From Kutzneria buriramensis (GTDB taxonomy: Bacteria > Actinomycetota > Actinomycetes > Mycobacteriales > Pseudonocardiaceae): a stretch of 64,000 nt of DNA. Below, piece by piece: positions 34,580 to 43,091 of the stretch. The position numbers and the translations under genes were made by a program. Below the pieces are notes generated by a model that searched no databases, was not told the DNA's origin, and saw only the letters and a program-made list of their open reading frames with translations. Location: positions 7,192,001 through 7,256,000 of the forward strand of contig NZ_CP144375.1 in the NCBI RefSeq assembly GCF_043575855.1, given 5' to 3'. The stretch's first letter is position 1; each line of letters starts with the position of its first letter.

Positions 34580-35503
34580 GTGCAGCGGTGGCGTGGGCTT
34601 GAGCATCTTCCGAGCGGCTGGGGTCGCTGTGTGCTGACCATCGGCGTGTTCGACGGCGTGCACCGGGGACACCGGGAGCTGATCAACCGGGCGGTGGAGC
34701 TGGCCGCGAAGCGGGACCTGCCGTGCGTGCTGATGACGTTCGACCCGCACCCGTCCGAGGTGGTCCGCCCGGGCAGCCACCCGGCCCAGCTGACGACGCT
34801 GAAGCGCCGCGCCGACCTGGTGGAGGAGCTGGGCGTGGACGTGTTCTGCGTGCTGCCGTTCACCCCGGAGCTGTCGCGCATGCCGGCGGACGTGTTCGTG
34901 CACGAGCTGCTGGTGGAGCAGCTGCACGTGGCCGCGGTGGTGGTGGGGGAGAACTTCACCTTCGGCCGTGGCGCGGCCGGCGACGTGACGCTGCTGCGCA
35001 CGCTGGGCAACCGCTTCGGCTTCACGGCCGAGGGCGAGAGCCTGGTCACCGAGGACCACCTCGTCTACTCCTCGACGTACATCAGGGCCTGCATCGACGC
35101 CGGCGACGTGGTCGCCGCCGAGCACGCGCTGGGCCGCCCGCACCGGCTGGAGGGCATCGTCGTCCGCGGCGACGGCCGGGGCCGCGACCTGGGCTTCCCG
35201 ACGGCGAACCTGTCCACGCCGAAGTTCGCCGCCGTGCCGGCCGACGGCGTCTACGCCTGCCGCTTCATCCAGGGCGGTCAGGTGCGCAACGCCGCCGTCT
35301 CGGTCGGCACGAACCCGACCTTCTCCGGTCGGGAGCGCCGGGTGGAGGCGTTCGTGCTGGACGTCAGCGAGGATTTCTACGGGCAGCGGGTGGCGCTGGA
35401 CTTCGTGGCGCGGCTGCGCGGGCAGCTGAAGTTCGACTCCAGCGACGCCCTGGTCGAGCAGATGCGGCTGGACGTGGAAGAGGCACGCCGGCTGCTGGTC
35501 TGA
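34580..35503 (+). CDS. ribF: Bifunctional riboflavin kinase / FAD synthetase
   Basis: A 307-aa enzyme making FMN and FAD. N-terminal nucleotidyl-transferase half has TIGVFDGVHRGHRELI (HxGH motif) and FTFGRGAAGD; C-terminal kinase half has GRGRDLGFPTANLS and GVYAC. Start GTG 34580. Length is normal. Located between truB and rpsO as in M. tuberculosis. Confidence 0.95.
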   Translation: MQRWRGLEHLPSGWGRCVLTIGVFDGVHRGHRELINRAVELAAKRDLPCVLMTFDPHPSEVVRPGSHPAQLTTLKRRADLVEELGVDVFCVLPFTPELSRMPADVFVHELLVEQLHVAAVVVGENFTFGRGAAGDVTLLRTLGNRFGFTAEGESLVTEDHLVYSSTYIRACIDAGDVVAAEHALGRPHRLEGIVVRGDGRGRDLGFPTANLSTPKFAAVPADGVYACRFIQGGQVRNAAVSVGTNPTFSGRERRVEAFVLDVSEDFYGQRVALDFVARLRGQLKFDSSDALVEQMRLDVEEARRLLV

Positions 35504-35586
35504 ACGGCCCGTCCCACCCCGCGCCATCAGCTACGATCATCCCGGGTGCGAATGCAAACCGGACATTCGTCGGGGAAGGGGGCCAC

Positions 35587-36069
35587 GTGGAGGACCACAA
35601 GATCGTCCAGCGCAATCTGGCGCTGCAACGTGAGTGGTACGGCGAGCCGCTCGGGGACCGGGTGCGCCGGCTCGTGGTGGCCTTCGACATCTCCCAGGCC
35701 TACCTGGCCGACGTGCTGGGCATCAGCGCGCCGATGCTGAGCCAGGTGATGAGCGGCCGGCGGGCCAAGATCGGCAACCCGGCGGTGCTGGCCCGGCTGA
35801 TCATGCTCGAACGCAAGATCCTCACCCCCGGCGTGGCCTCGGGAGACCGGCCGTCGATGCAGCAGGCGCTGGAGGACGTGCGGGAATCCCGGCCCACGGT
35901 GGACCGCGACGCGCTGCCCGTGCACGACGGCCGCCCGGACGTCGCCGCCGTGCAGGCACTGCGCCGCGTCGCCCGCCCCGAGGACCTGACGCAGGCCGCC
36001 GAGACGGTTCGCGACCGCCACCCGTGGCTCGCGGAGCTGCTCCGCCGAGCAGCCTTCCCACAAGTTTGA
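35587..36069 (+). CDS. Helix-turn-helix DNA-binding protein
   Basis: A 160-aa cytoplasmic protein with an N-terminal XRE-type helix-turn-helix: FDISQAYLADVLGISAPMLSQVMSGRRAKIGNPAVL (about 34-70). The C-terminal half is helical and charged, not a known domain. A -SGRR- basic loop follows the recognition helix. GTG 35587 has AAGGGGG upstream. Similar proteins sit near ribF-rpsO in Pseudonocardiales, suggesting a conserved but undefined regulator. Confidence 0.8.
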   Translation: MEDHKIVQRNLALQREWYGEPLGDRVRRLVVAFDISQAYLADVLGISAPMLSQVMSGRRAKIGNPAVLARLIMLERKILTPGVASGDRPSMQQALEDVRESRPTVDRDALPVHDGRPDVAAVQALRRVARPEDLTQAAETVRDRHPWLAELLRRAAFPQV

Positions 36070-36101
36070 GAACTGTGTTCATGCCTCGCGCTCAACCGGG
36101 T

Positions 36102-36605
36102 ATGAGAACTTTCACCGCCCTCGTCCCGGATGCCGCCGCCCTCGACCACCTGGCGGCGGCACTGGCCACAGTCGACGGTCCTCAGTGGATCGCCCGGGAC
36201 AAGTGGCACATCACCCTCTGCTTCCACGGGGACGGCGACGACCCGGCGGCCCGCGCCGCCTGGCTGCGGGAACGGGCCGCCGACCTGCGGCCCATCCGGC
36301 TCCGGCTGGCCTCGGCCGGCACCTTCCCCGGGGTGCTGTGGATCGGCGTCGAGGCCGACGACGGGCTGGCCGCGGCGGCGGCGGCCGTCCGGGACCACAC
36401 CTCCGTCCACGTCGAGCGGCACGAGTTCGTGCCGCACCTCACCGTCGCCCGGTCGCCCCGCAAATCGCTCGACGCCATCCCCCTTGTGGGTTACAAAGGA
36501 CCTTGGTGGACGTCGAGCGAGCTGGTGCTCATGCGAAGCGAGCGGACCCCGGACGGGTACCGCTATTCGGCCCTCGACGCGGTGCTGCTGCGCGGCCTCC
36601 CGTGA
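36102..36605 (+). CDS. thpR: RNA 2',3'-cyclic phosphodiesterase (LigT/ThpR)
   Basis: A 167-aa 2H-phosphoesterase. Both catalytic HxTx motifs are seen: HITL (in KWHITLCFHG) and HLTV (in FVPHLTVAR). Members open 2',3'-cyclic phosphates at RNA ends. ATG 36102 gives the usual MRTFTALVP start; an in-frame ATG at 36081 would add seven residues. Confidence 0.88.
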   Translation: MRTFTALVPDAAALDHLAAALATVDGPQWIARDKWHITLCFHGDGDDPAARAAWLRERAADLRPIRLRLASAGTFPGVLWIGVEADDGLAAAAAAVRDHTSVHVERHEFVPHLTVARSPRKSLDAIPLVGYKGPWWTSSELVLMRSERTPDGYRYSALDAVLLRGLP

Positions 36606-36613
36606 ACACCTGC

Positions 36614-36619
36614 TAACCT
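36614..36619 (+). promoter_or_regulatory. -10 box of rpsO
   Basis: TAACCT, giving a leader of about 95 nt before the rpsO GTG. Confidence 0.45.
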
Positions 36620-36664
36620 CGGTGTTTGGGTCCGGCTGCGGTCCGTGGCGGCCGGTACCGACAA

Positions 36665-36682
36665 CCCCCTTCGCGAAGGGGG
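36665..36682 (+). promoter_or_regulatory. Palindrome in the rpsO leader
   Basis: CCCCCTTCGCGAAGGGGG, a perfect 18-bp palindrome, 39 nt before rpsO. S15 mRNAs often carry leader structures bound by S15; this is a candidate. Confidence 0.5.
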
Positions 36683-36720
36683 CCCCACGGGACGACCGCA
36701 ACAGAGATGAGAGCGAACAA

Positions 36721-36990
36721 GTGGCACTGTCCACCGAGCAGAAGAAGACCATCCTCGCCGAGTACGGCTTGAAGGACGGGGACACCGGATCTCCCGAGGC
36801 CCAGATCGCGCTGCTGAGCAAGCGCATCAGCGACCTCACCGAGCACCTGCGTTTCCACAAGCACGACCACCACTCGCGTCGTGGCCTGCTGCTGATGGTC
36901 GGCCGCCGCCGCCGGCTGTTGAACTACCTGACCAAGACCGACATCGAGCGTTACCGGTCGCTGATCCAGCGGCTCGGCCTGCGTCGATGA
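36721..36990 (+). CDS. rpsO: 30S ribosomal protein S15
   Basis: An 89-aa ribosomal protein binding the 16S rRNA central domain. GDTGSPEAQIALLSKRI and LTEHLRFHKHDHHSRRGLL are diagnostic, followed by RRRLLNYL. Start GTG 36721, A-rich GAGCGAACAA just upstream. Followed by a strong terminator and then pnp, the classical rpsO-pnp order. Confidence 0.97.
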   Translation: MALSTEQKKTILAEYGLKDGDTGSPEAQIALLSKRISDLTEHLRFHKHDHHSRRGLLLMVGRRRRLLNYLTKTDIERYRSLIQRLGLRR

Positions 36991-36995
36991 GCAGC

Positions 36996-37026
36996 GAGGG
37001 GGAGCGGCCACCGGCCGCTCCCCCTC
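36996..37026 (+). terminator. Terminator after rpsO
   Basis: Perfect 14-bp stem GAGGGGGAGCGGCC / GGCCGCTCCCCCTC with a 3-nt loop, 5 nt after the stop. Probably also a barrier to 3' exonucleases in the rpsO-pnp unit. Confidence 0.75.
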
Positions 37027-37200
37027 TCCGCACGTAACCACAACAAACGAACATCGGGACACGCGCCAGCGGCGCACGGCGAGTACGGGTACGCCGGTCC
37101 TCGGTAGTGGTCCCCGGGAGCATCCCGTGGACTTCGATCGAAGACCGGCCTCGTCGCCAGGGACCGCGGGCGTCTCCCTGTGACGAGGAGAACCAACTAC

Positions 37201-39441
37201 ATGACCGATTTCGAGGTCCACGAGACCACCGCCGTCATCGACAACGGCGCGTTCGGCAAGCGCGCCGTCCGCTTCGAGACGGGCCGGCTGGCCCGCCAGG
37301 CCGCCGGCAGCGTCGTCGCCTACCTGGACGACGAGACCATGCTGCTGAGCGCCACCACGGCGTCCAAGCACCCGAAGGACCAGTTCGACTTCTTCCCGCT
37401 GACGGTGGACGTCGAGGAGCGGATGTACGCCGTCGGCCGCATCCCGGGCGCCTTCTTCCGCCGCGAGGGCCGGCCGTCCACGGACGCGATCCTCACCTGC
37501 CGCCTGATCGACCGCCCGCTGCGCCCGTCCTTCGTGGACGGCCTGCGCAACGAGATCCAGGTCGTCATCACCGTGCAGAGCCTGAACCCGGCCGACCTGT
37601 ACGACGTGGTCGCGATCAACGCCGCGTCCGCCTCCACCCAGCTGGCCGGCCTGCCGTTCTCCGGCCCGATCGGCGGCGTCCGCGTCGCCCTGATCGACGG
37701 CCAGTGGGTCGCCTTCCCGACCTACGAGCTGCTGGAGCGGGCCACCTTCGACATGGTGGTCGCCGGCCGCATCGTCGGTGACGACGTCGCGATCATGATG
37801 GTCGAGGCCGAGGCCACCGAGAACGTGATCGACCTGATCGCGGGCGGCGCCGGCGCGCCGAACGAGCAGGTCGTCGCCTCCGGCCTGGAGGCCGCCAAGC
37901 CGTTCATCCGCGCCCTGTGCGTGGCCCAGCAGGAGCTGGCCGAGAAGGCCGCCAAGCCGACCGGCGAGTTCCCGCAGTACCTGGCCTACCAGCCGGACGC
38001 CTTCGAGGCCGTCGAGGCCGCGGTGAGCGGCGAGCTGGCCCAGGCGCTGACCATCGCCGGCAAGCAGGAGCGCGAGTCCCGGCTGGACGAGATCAAGGCC
38101 GCGGCGCTGGAGAAGCTGGCCGACCAGTTCGAGGGTCGCGAGAAGGAGATCGGCGCCGCGTTCCGGTCGCTGACCAAGAAGCTGGTCCGCCAGCGCGTGC
38201 TGCGCGACAAGATCCGCATCGACGGCCGCGGCCTGACCGACATCCGGCAGCTGTCCGCCGAGGTGGCCCTCGTGCCGCGGGCGCACGGCTCGGCGCTGTT
38301 CGAGCGTGGCGAGACCCAGATCCTGGGCGTCACCACGCTGAACATGCTGCGCATGGAGCAGCAGATCGACTCGCTGTCCCCGGAGACGCACAAGCGCTAC
38401 CTGCACCACTACAACTTCCCGCCCTTCTCCACCGGTGAGACCGGCCGGGTCGGCTCGCCCAAGCGGCGCGAGATCGGCCACGGCGCGCTGGCCGAGCGGG
38501 CGCTGGTGCCGGTGCTGCCGAAGCGGGACGAGTTCCCGTACGCGATCCGCCAGGTCTCCGAGGCGCTGGGCTCCAACGGCTCCACCTCGATGGGCTCGGT
38601 CTGCGCCTCCACCATGTCGCTGCTCAACGCCGGTGTGCCGCTGAAGGCCCCGGTCGCCGGCATCGCCATGGGCCTGGTGTCCGACGAGGTCGACGGCGAG
38701 ACCCGCTACGTCGCGCTGACCGACATCCTGGGCGCCGAGGACGCGTTCGGCGACATGGACTTCAAGGTCGCCGGCACCAAGGAGTTCGTGACCGCGCTCC
38801 AGCTGGACACCAAGCTGGACGGCATCCCGTCCGAGGTGCTGGCCATGGCGCTGGGCCAGGCCCGCGACGCCCGGCTGACCATCCTCGAGGTCATCGAGGA
38901 GGCCATCGACCGGCCGGACGAGATGTCCCCGTTCGCGCCGCGCGTCACCGCGATCAACATCCCGGTCGACAAGATCGGCGAGGTGATCGGCCCCAAGGGC
39001 AAGATGATCAACTCGATCACCGAGCAGACCGGCGCCGACATCTCCATCGAGGACGACGGCACGATCTACGTCGGCGCGGCCGACGGCCCGTCGGCCGAGG
39101 CGGCCATCGGCCTGATCAACGCGATCGCCAACCCGCAGCTGCCCAAGGTGGGCGAGCGCTTCCTGGGCACGGTCGTGAAGACCGCCGCCTTCGGCGCGTT
39201 CGTGTCGCTGCTGCCCGGCCGCGACGGCCTGGTGCACATCTCCAAGCTGGGCAACGGCAAGCGCATCGCCAAGGTCGAGGACGTGGTCAAGGTCGGCGAC
39301 AAGCTCCGCGTGGAGATCGCCGACATCGACAACCGCGGCAAGATCAGCCTGATCCTCGTGAACGAGGACGAGGCCGCCGCGGCGGACGCCCCCAAGACCG
39401 ACGGTGTCCCCTCTGGGCAGCCGGAGCCGGCCGCCCAGTGA
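37201..39441 (+). CDS. pnp: Polyribonucleotide nucleotidyltransferase (PNPase)
   Basis: A 746-aa 3'-5' phosphorolytic RNase, also ppGpp-linked in actinobacteria. Two RNase PH cores (the second with GETQILGVTTL, FPPFSTGETGR and the catalytic ALTDILGAEDAFGDMDFKVAG), then KH (INIPVDKIGEVIGPKGKMI) and S1 (GERFLGTVVKTAAFGAFV) domains. ATG 37201 has GAGGAGAACCAACTAC before it. Ends overlapping the M16 peptidase gene. Family and order are certain. Confidence 0.97.
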   Translation: MTDFEVHETTAVIDNGAFGKRAVRFETGRLARQAAGSVVAYLDDETMLLSATTASKHPKDQFDFFPLTVDVEERMYAVGRIPGAFFRREGRPSTDAILTCRLIDRPLRPSFVDGLRNEIQVVITVQSLNPADLYDVVAINAASASTQLAGLPFSGPIGGVRVALIDGQWVAFPTYELLERATFDMVVAGRIVGDDVAIMMVEAEATENVIDLIAGGAGAPNEQVVASGLEAAKPFIRALCVAQQELAEKAAKPTGEFPQYLAYQPDAFEAVEAAVSGELAQALTIAGKQERESRLDEIKAAALEKLADQFEGREKEIGAAFRSLTKKLVRQRVLRDKIRIDGRGLTDIRQLSAEVALVPRAHGSALFERGETQILGVTTLNMLRMEQQIDSLSPETHKRYLHHYNFPPFSTGETGRVGSPKRREIGHGALAERALVPVLPKRDEFPYAIRQVSEALGSNGSTSMGSVCASTMSLLNAGVPLKAPVAGIAMGLVSDEVDGETRYVALTDILGAEDAFGDMDFKVAGTKEFVTALQLDTKLDGIPSEVLAMALGQARDARLTILEVIEEAIDRPDEMSPFAPRVTAINIPVDKIGEVIGPKGKMINSITEQTGADISIEDDGTIYVGAADGPSAEAAIGLINAIANPQLPKVGERFLGTVVKTAAFGAFVSLLPGRDGLVHISKLGNGKRIAKVEDVVKVGDKLRVEIADIDNRGKISLILVNEDEAAAADAPKTDGVPSGQPEPAAQ

Positions 39442-40823
39442 GTTCCAGCAACTCGAGGACGGCCGCGGGGGTTTCCCGCGGCCGTCCTGGCTATCGGCAA
39501 CGTCCGGGCAGCACGCTGACCCTGGAGCGCACCGCCGGCGGCGGCGCGGTCCGGCGCAGCCTGCTGCCGGGTGGCCTGCGCGTGGTCACCGAGCAGATCC
39601 CCGGAGTGCGGTCGGCGTCGGTGGGCATCTGGGTCAACGTCGGCTCCCGGGACGAGCTGCCGCCGGTCGCCGGCGCCGCGCACTACCTGGAGCACCTGCT
39701 GTTCAAGGGCACCGACCGGCGCACCTCGGCGGGCATCTCCGAGGAGATCGACGCGGTGGGCGGCGAGCTGAACGCGTTCACCTCCAAGGAGCACACCTGC
39801 TTCTACGCGCACGTGCTGGACCAGGACCTGCCGCTGGCGCTGGACCTGGTCAGCGACGTCGTGTTCCACGCCGTCTGCGCCGAGAAGGACATGGAGACCG
39901 AGCGCAGCGTCGTCCTCGAAGAGATCGCCATGCGCGACGACGACCCCGAGGACCTGCTGCACGAGGCGTTCTGCGAGGCCCTGATGGGCGATCACCCGCT
40001 GGGCCGGCCGGTGCTGGGCACCGAGCAGTCCATCGGGGCGATGAGCCGGGACGCGCTGTTCAACTTCTACAAGCGGCGCTACACGCTGCCGCGCATGGTG
40101 TTGGCAGTGGCCGGCAACGTCGAGCACACCCAGGTGCTGCGGCTGACCCGCAAGCTGCTGGGCGACCGGCTCAAGGGCGAGGTCGCGCCGGTCGCGCCGC
40201 GTGCCGGCCGGGCCCGCATGGGGGTGCGGCGTGAGTTGGTGCTGTGCCCCGACGACACCGAGCAGGCGCACCTGATGCTGGGCATGCGCGGCCTCGACCG
40301 GCACGACGACCGCCGGTTCGTGCTGGGTGTGCTCAACGCGGCGCTGGGCGGCGGCATGAGCTCGCGGCTGTTCCAGGAGGTCCGGGAGCGCCGGGGCCTG
40401 GCCTACCAGGTGTATTCGTCGACGGCCGCGTACGCCGACACCGGCAACCTGTGCGTGTACGCGGGCTGCACGCCGGACAAGCTCGGCGAGGTGGCCGGCG
40501 TGATCCGGGGCGTGCTGGACGACGTGGCGCGGCACGGGCTGTCGGCGGCGGAGGTGGCCCGGGGCAAGGGCCAGCTGCGCGGCGGCCTGGTGCTGGGGCT
40601 GGAGGACACCAGCTCCCGGATGTCGCGGATCGGCAAGGGCGAGCTGAACTACGGCGACCACCTCACCGTGGAGCAGACGCTGGCGCGGATCGACGCCGTC
40701 ACCGACGAGGAGGTCGCCACGCTGGCCAGGGAGCTGCTGCGACGCCCCGTCTCGGGCTCCGTGGTCGGACCCTACGATCACCGTGACGACCTGCCTTCCG
40801 AGGTGCACGAGGTGATTCAGTGA
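39438..40823 (+). CDS. pepR: M16 family zinc peptidase (PepR-like)
   Basis: A 461-aa insulinase-type peptidase. The inverted zinc motif HYLEH is in GAAHYLEHLLFKGT (about 90-94), with the downstream Glu in ERSVVLEEIAMRDDDPEDL. The inactive-domain C-half has RGLAYQVYSS. GTG 39438 overlaps the pnp stop (GTGA), a coupling also known in mycobacteria. Substrates are probably peptides or processing intermediates; not established. Confidence 0.92.
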   Translation: MSSSNSRTAAGVSRGRPGYRQRPGSTLTLERTAGGGAVRRSLLPGGLRVVTEQIPGVRSASVGIWVNVGSRDELPPVAGAAHYLEHLLFKGTDRRTSAGISEEIDAVGGELNAFTSKEHTCFYAHVLDQDLPLALDLVSDVVFHAVCAEKDMETERSVVLEEIAMRDDDPEDLLHEAFCEALMGDHPLGRPVLGTEQSIGAMSRDALFNFYKRRYTLPRMVLAVAGNVEHTQVLRLTRKLLGDRLKGEVAPVAPRAGRARMGVRRELVLCPDDTEQAHLMLGMRGLDRHDDRRFVLGVLNAALGGGMSSRLFQEVRERRGLAYQVYSSTAAYADTGNLCVYAGCTPDKLGEVAGVIRGVLDDVARHGLSAAEVARGKGQLRGGLVLGLEDTSSRMSRIGKGELNYGDHLTVEQTLARIDAVTDEEVATLARELLRRPVSGSVVGPYDHRDDLPSEVHEVIQ

Positions 40824-40863
40824 GGGAGCTTGCGACCTCACCATTCAACACAGCGACGTTCGG

Positions 40864-40905
40864 ACTCTCGCTTCCTCCGAGCGTCAGCGAGGAGGAAGCG
40901 TGAGT
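40864..40905 (+). promoter_or_regulatory. Hairpin enclosing the dapB ribosome-binding site and start codon
   Basis: ACTC-T-CGCTTCCTCC pairs with GGAGGAAGCG-T-GAGT: 10 perfect pairs, one T/T mismatch, 4 more pairs, loop 12 nt. The right arm is the Shine-Dalgarno sequence plus the GTG of dapB. Confidence 0.7.
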
Positions 40906-41667
40906 CGCGACTACGCCACCGAGCCGCTGCGCGTCGGGGTGCTCGGCGCCAAGGGCAAGATGGGCGCCGAGGTCTGCAACGCCGTCGAGCACGCCGACGA
41001 CACGGTGCTGGTGTCGGCCATCGACCAGGGCGACCCGCTGTCGGCGCTGACCGACGCGGGCGCCGAGGTCGTCGTCGACTTCACCCACCCCGATGTGGTG
41101 ATGGGCAACCTCGAGTTCGCCGTGAACAGCGGCATCCACTGCGTTGTCGGCACCACCGGCTTCACCGAGGACCGGCTGGCCACGCTGCGCGGCTGGCTCG
41201 ACGTGTCGCCCGGCCTCGGCGTGCTGATCGCCCCGAACTTCGCCATCGGCGCCGTGCTGACGATGAAGTTCTCCGCGATCGCGGCCAAGTACTACGAGTC
41301 CGTCGAGGTCATCGAGCTGCACCACCCGCGCAAGGCGGACGCCCCGTCCGGCACCGCCGCGCGCACCGCGCAGATGATCGCCGCCGCGCGGGCCGAGGCC
41401 GGCCTGCCGGCCAGCCCGGACGCCACCAGTCAGGAACTGGACGGCGCCCGTGGCGCGCTCGTCGACGACGTGCGGGTGCACTCGATCCGGTTGTCCGGGC
41501 TGATCGCGCACCAGGAGGTGCTGTTCGGCACCGAGGGCGAGACGCTGTCCATCCGGCACGACTCGATGGACCGCAAGTCGTTCATGCCGGGGGTGCTGCT
41601 GGCCGTGCGCACCGTGCCGACGCTGCCCGGCCTGACCGTCGGCCTGGACTCGCTGCTCGGGCTATGA
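40900..41667 (+). CDS. dapB: 4-hydroxy-tetrahydrodipicolinate reductase
   Basis: A 255-aa NAD(P)H reductase of the diaminopimelate/lysine pathway, supplying peptidoglycan and lysine. N-terminal VGVLGAKGKMG nucleotide loop, VVDFTHPDVVMGN, the catalytic ELHHPRKADAPSGTA segment and C-terminal TVGLDSLLGL are present. Start GTG 40900 with GGAGGAAGC upstream, both inside a hairpin (40864-40905), implying control of translation. Overlaps the next gene by four bases. Confidence 0.96.
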   Translation: MSRDYATEPLRVGVLGAKGKMGAEVCNAVEHADDTVLVSAIDQGDPLSALTDAGAEVVVDFTHPDVVMGNLEFAVNSGIHCVVGTTGFTEDRLATLRGWLDVSPGLGVLIAPNFAIGAVLTMKFSAIAAKYYESVEVIELHHPRKADAPSGTAARTAQMIAAARAEAGLPASPDATSQELDGARGALVDDVRVHSIRLSGLIAHQEVLFGTEGETLSIRHDSMDRKSFMPGVLLAVRTVPTLPGLTVGLDSLLGL

Positions 41668-42101
41668 AGGCACTGTGGACCTCGGTCCTGCTGACGGCCG
41701 CGCTGGTCGTCTATCTCGTGCTGCTCACCGACCGGGCCGTGCTGCTGATCCAGTCCGGCAGCGCGGTCGGTCTGGGGCTCGGGATCGCCGTGCTGGCGCT
41801 GCCGCTGATCGGCGTGTGGTTCGTGGTGGCGCAGTGGCGTAACGGGATCCGCGTCGCCCGGCTGGCCAAGCGGCTGGCCGCGGAGGGCGGTCTGCCCGAC
41901 ACGTCCGACCTGCCGCGCCGGCCGTCCGGGCGGGTCGACCGGGACGCCGCCGACCAGTGGTTCGCGCAGCGGCGGGTCGAGGTGGAGGAGTCGCCCGGGG
42001 ACTGGCGGGCGTGGTTCCGGCTGGCCCACGCCTACGACGTGGCCGGCGACCGGGGACGGGCGCGGGAGGCCATGCGGAAGGCGATCGAGCTCGGTGGCTG
42101 A
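41664..42101 (+). CDS. Two-helix membrane protein with TPR-like tail
   Basis: A 145-aa actinobacterial membrane protein. Two hydrophobic helices (about 5-22 and 32-56), a basic linker GIRVARLAKRLAAEGG, then a soluble tail DWRAWFRLAHAYDVAGDRGRAREAMRKAIEL that looks like one TPR unit. ATG 41664 overlaps the dapB stop (ATGA). Conserved beside dapB in the group; function unknown. Confidence 0.8.
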   Translation: MKALWTSVLLTAALVVYLVLLTDRAVLLIQSGSAVGLGLGIAVLALPLIGVWFVVAQWRNGIRVARLAKRLAAEGGLPDTSDLPRRPSGRVDRDAADQWFAQRRVEVEESPGDWRAWFRLAHAYDVAGDRGRAREAMRKAIELGG

Positions 42102-42153
42102 TCGGCCGATCTCCGGTAAGGTCTACGCGGGGGCAGAGAGTCGTGGGGCCACT

Positions 42154-42963
42154 GTGGGATTACGGAGTTGGGTACCGGCCGAGGTCGACACCACCAAGCC
42201 GAGTGCCGCGCGCGTGTACGACGCTTACCTGGGCGGCGGCCACAACTTCGCCGCCGACCGCGAGTTCGCCCGGCGGGCCGAGGAGGTCCTGCCCGGCGTG
42301 ACCGCGGCCAGCAGAGCCAACCGCAAGTTCCTGCGCCGGGTCGTCGGCTTCGCCGCCGAGCGGGGCATCCGGCAGTTCCTGGACATCGGCTCGGGCATTC
42401 CGACCGCGGGCAACGTGCACGAGATCGCGTTGCAGGCGAGCAAGGACAGCCGCACCGTCTATGTGGACAACGAGGCCGTCGCCGTGGCCCACAGCGAGCT
42501 GATGCTCGCGGACGTGCCCCAGGCCGCCGTGATCGACGTCGACCTCCGGTCGCCCGGCGAGGTGTTCAGCCACGCCGTCACCCGCGAGATGCTCGACTTC
42601 GACCGCCCCGTCCTGCTCCTCATGCTGGCCGTCCTGCACTTCGTCCCCGAACCCGCCGACCTCGGGCCGCTGATCTCCAAGTACCGCAACAAGCTGGCCC
42701 CCGGCAGCATGCTCGCCATCAGCCACGCCACCGGCGACCACCGGCCGCGCGCCGAGGAGGAGGGGCTGGTCAACCTGTACGCGACCAGCACCAACACCGC
42801 CGTAGGCCGGTCCCGCAAACAGATCACCGCCCTCTTCGGCGATTTCGACCTGGTCGCCCCCGGCGCCGTCTACGTCCCCGAGTGGCGTCCCGATGACGGC
42901 GAGGCCGAGGAACACCCCGAGCGCTACCTCTTCTTCGGCGGCGTAGCCGTGAAGACCCCCTGA
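42154..42963 (+). CDS. SAM-dependent methyltransferase, PF04672 (DUF574) family, second copy
   Basis: A 269-aa paralogue of the protein at 3510-4316. It shares PSAARVYDAYLGGGHNF, QFLDIGSGIPTAGNVHEIA and VYVDNEAVAVAHSEL with only scattered changes. I prefer GTG 42154: it gives an N-terminus equal in length to the paralogue, and a TAAGGT -10 lies at 42117-42122. A longer start at GTG 42094 would overlap the membrane-protein gene. Substrate unknown. It ends against inverted repeat A copy 2. Confidence 0.88.
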   Translation: MGLRSWVPAEVDTTKPSAARVYDAYLGGGHNFAADREFARRAEEVLPGVTAASRANRKFLRRVVGFAAERGIRQFLDIGSGIPTAGNVHEIALQASKDSRTVYVDNEAVAVAHSELMLADVPQAAVIDVDLRSPGEVFSHAVTREMLDFDRPVLLLMLAVLHFVPEPADLGPLISKYRNKLAPGSMLAISHATGDHRPRAEEEGLVNLYATSTNTAVGRSRKQITALFGDFDLVAPGAVYVPEWRPDDGEAEEHPERYLFFGGVAVKTP

Positions 42964-42965
42964 CA

Positions 42966-43061
42966 CCCCCGCGAGTCGCGCTCTCAAGCACACCGAATGT
43001 AAGTCTCAGGCACATGCCTGAGACTTACATTCGGTGTGTCCCAGAGCGCGACTCGCGGGGG
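42966..43061. repeat. Inverted repeat family A, copy 2
   Basis: Same 96-bp length and outer arms as copy 1 (380-475); roughly 80 of 96 positions agree by eye. Lies between the convergent methyltransferase and alpha-galactosidase genes. Confidence 0.85.
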
Positions 43062-43091
43062 TTCAGCGCCAGGGCGGGCCGCTGGGGGTGG

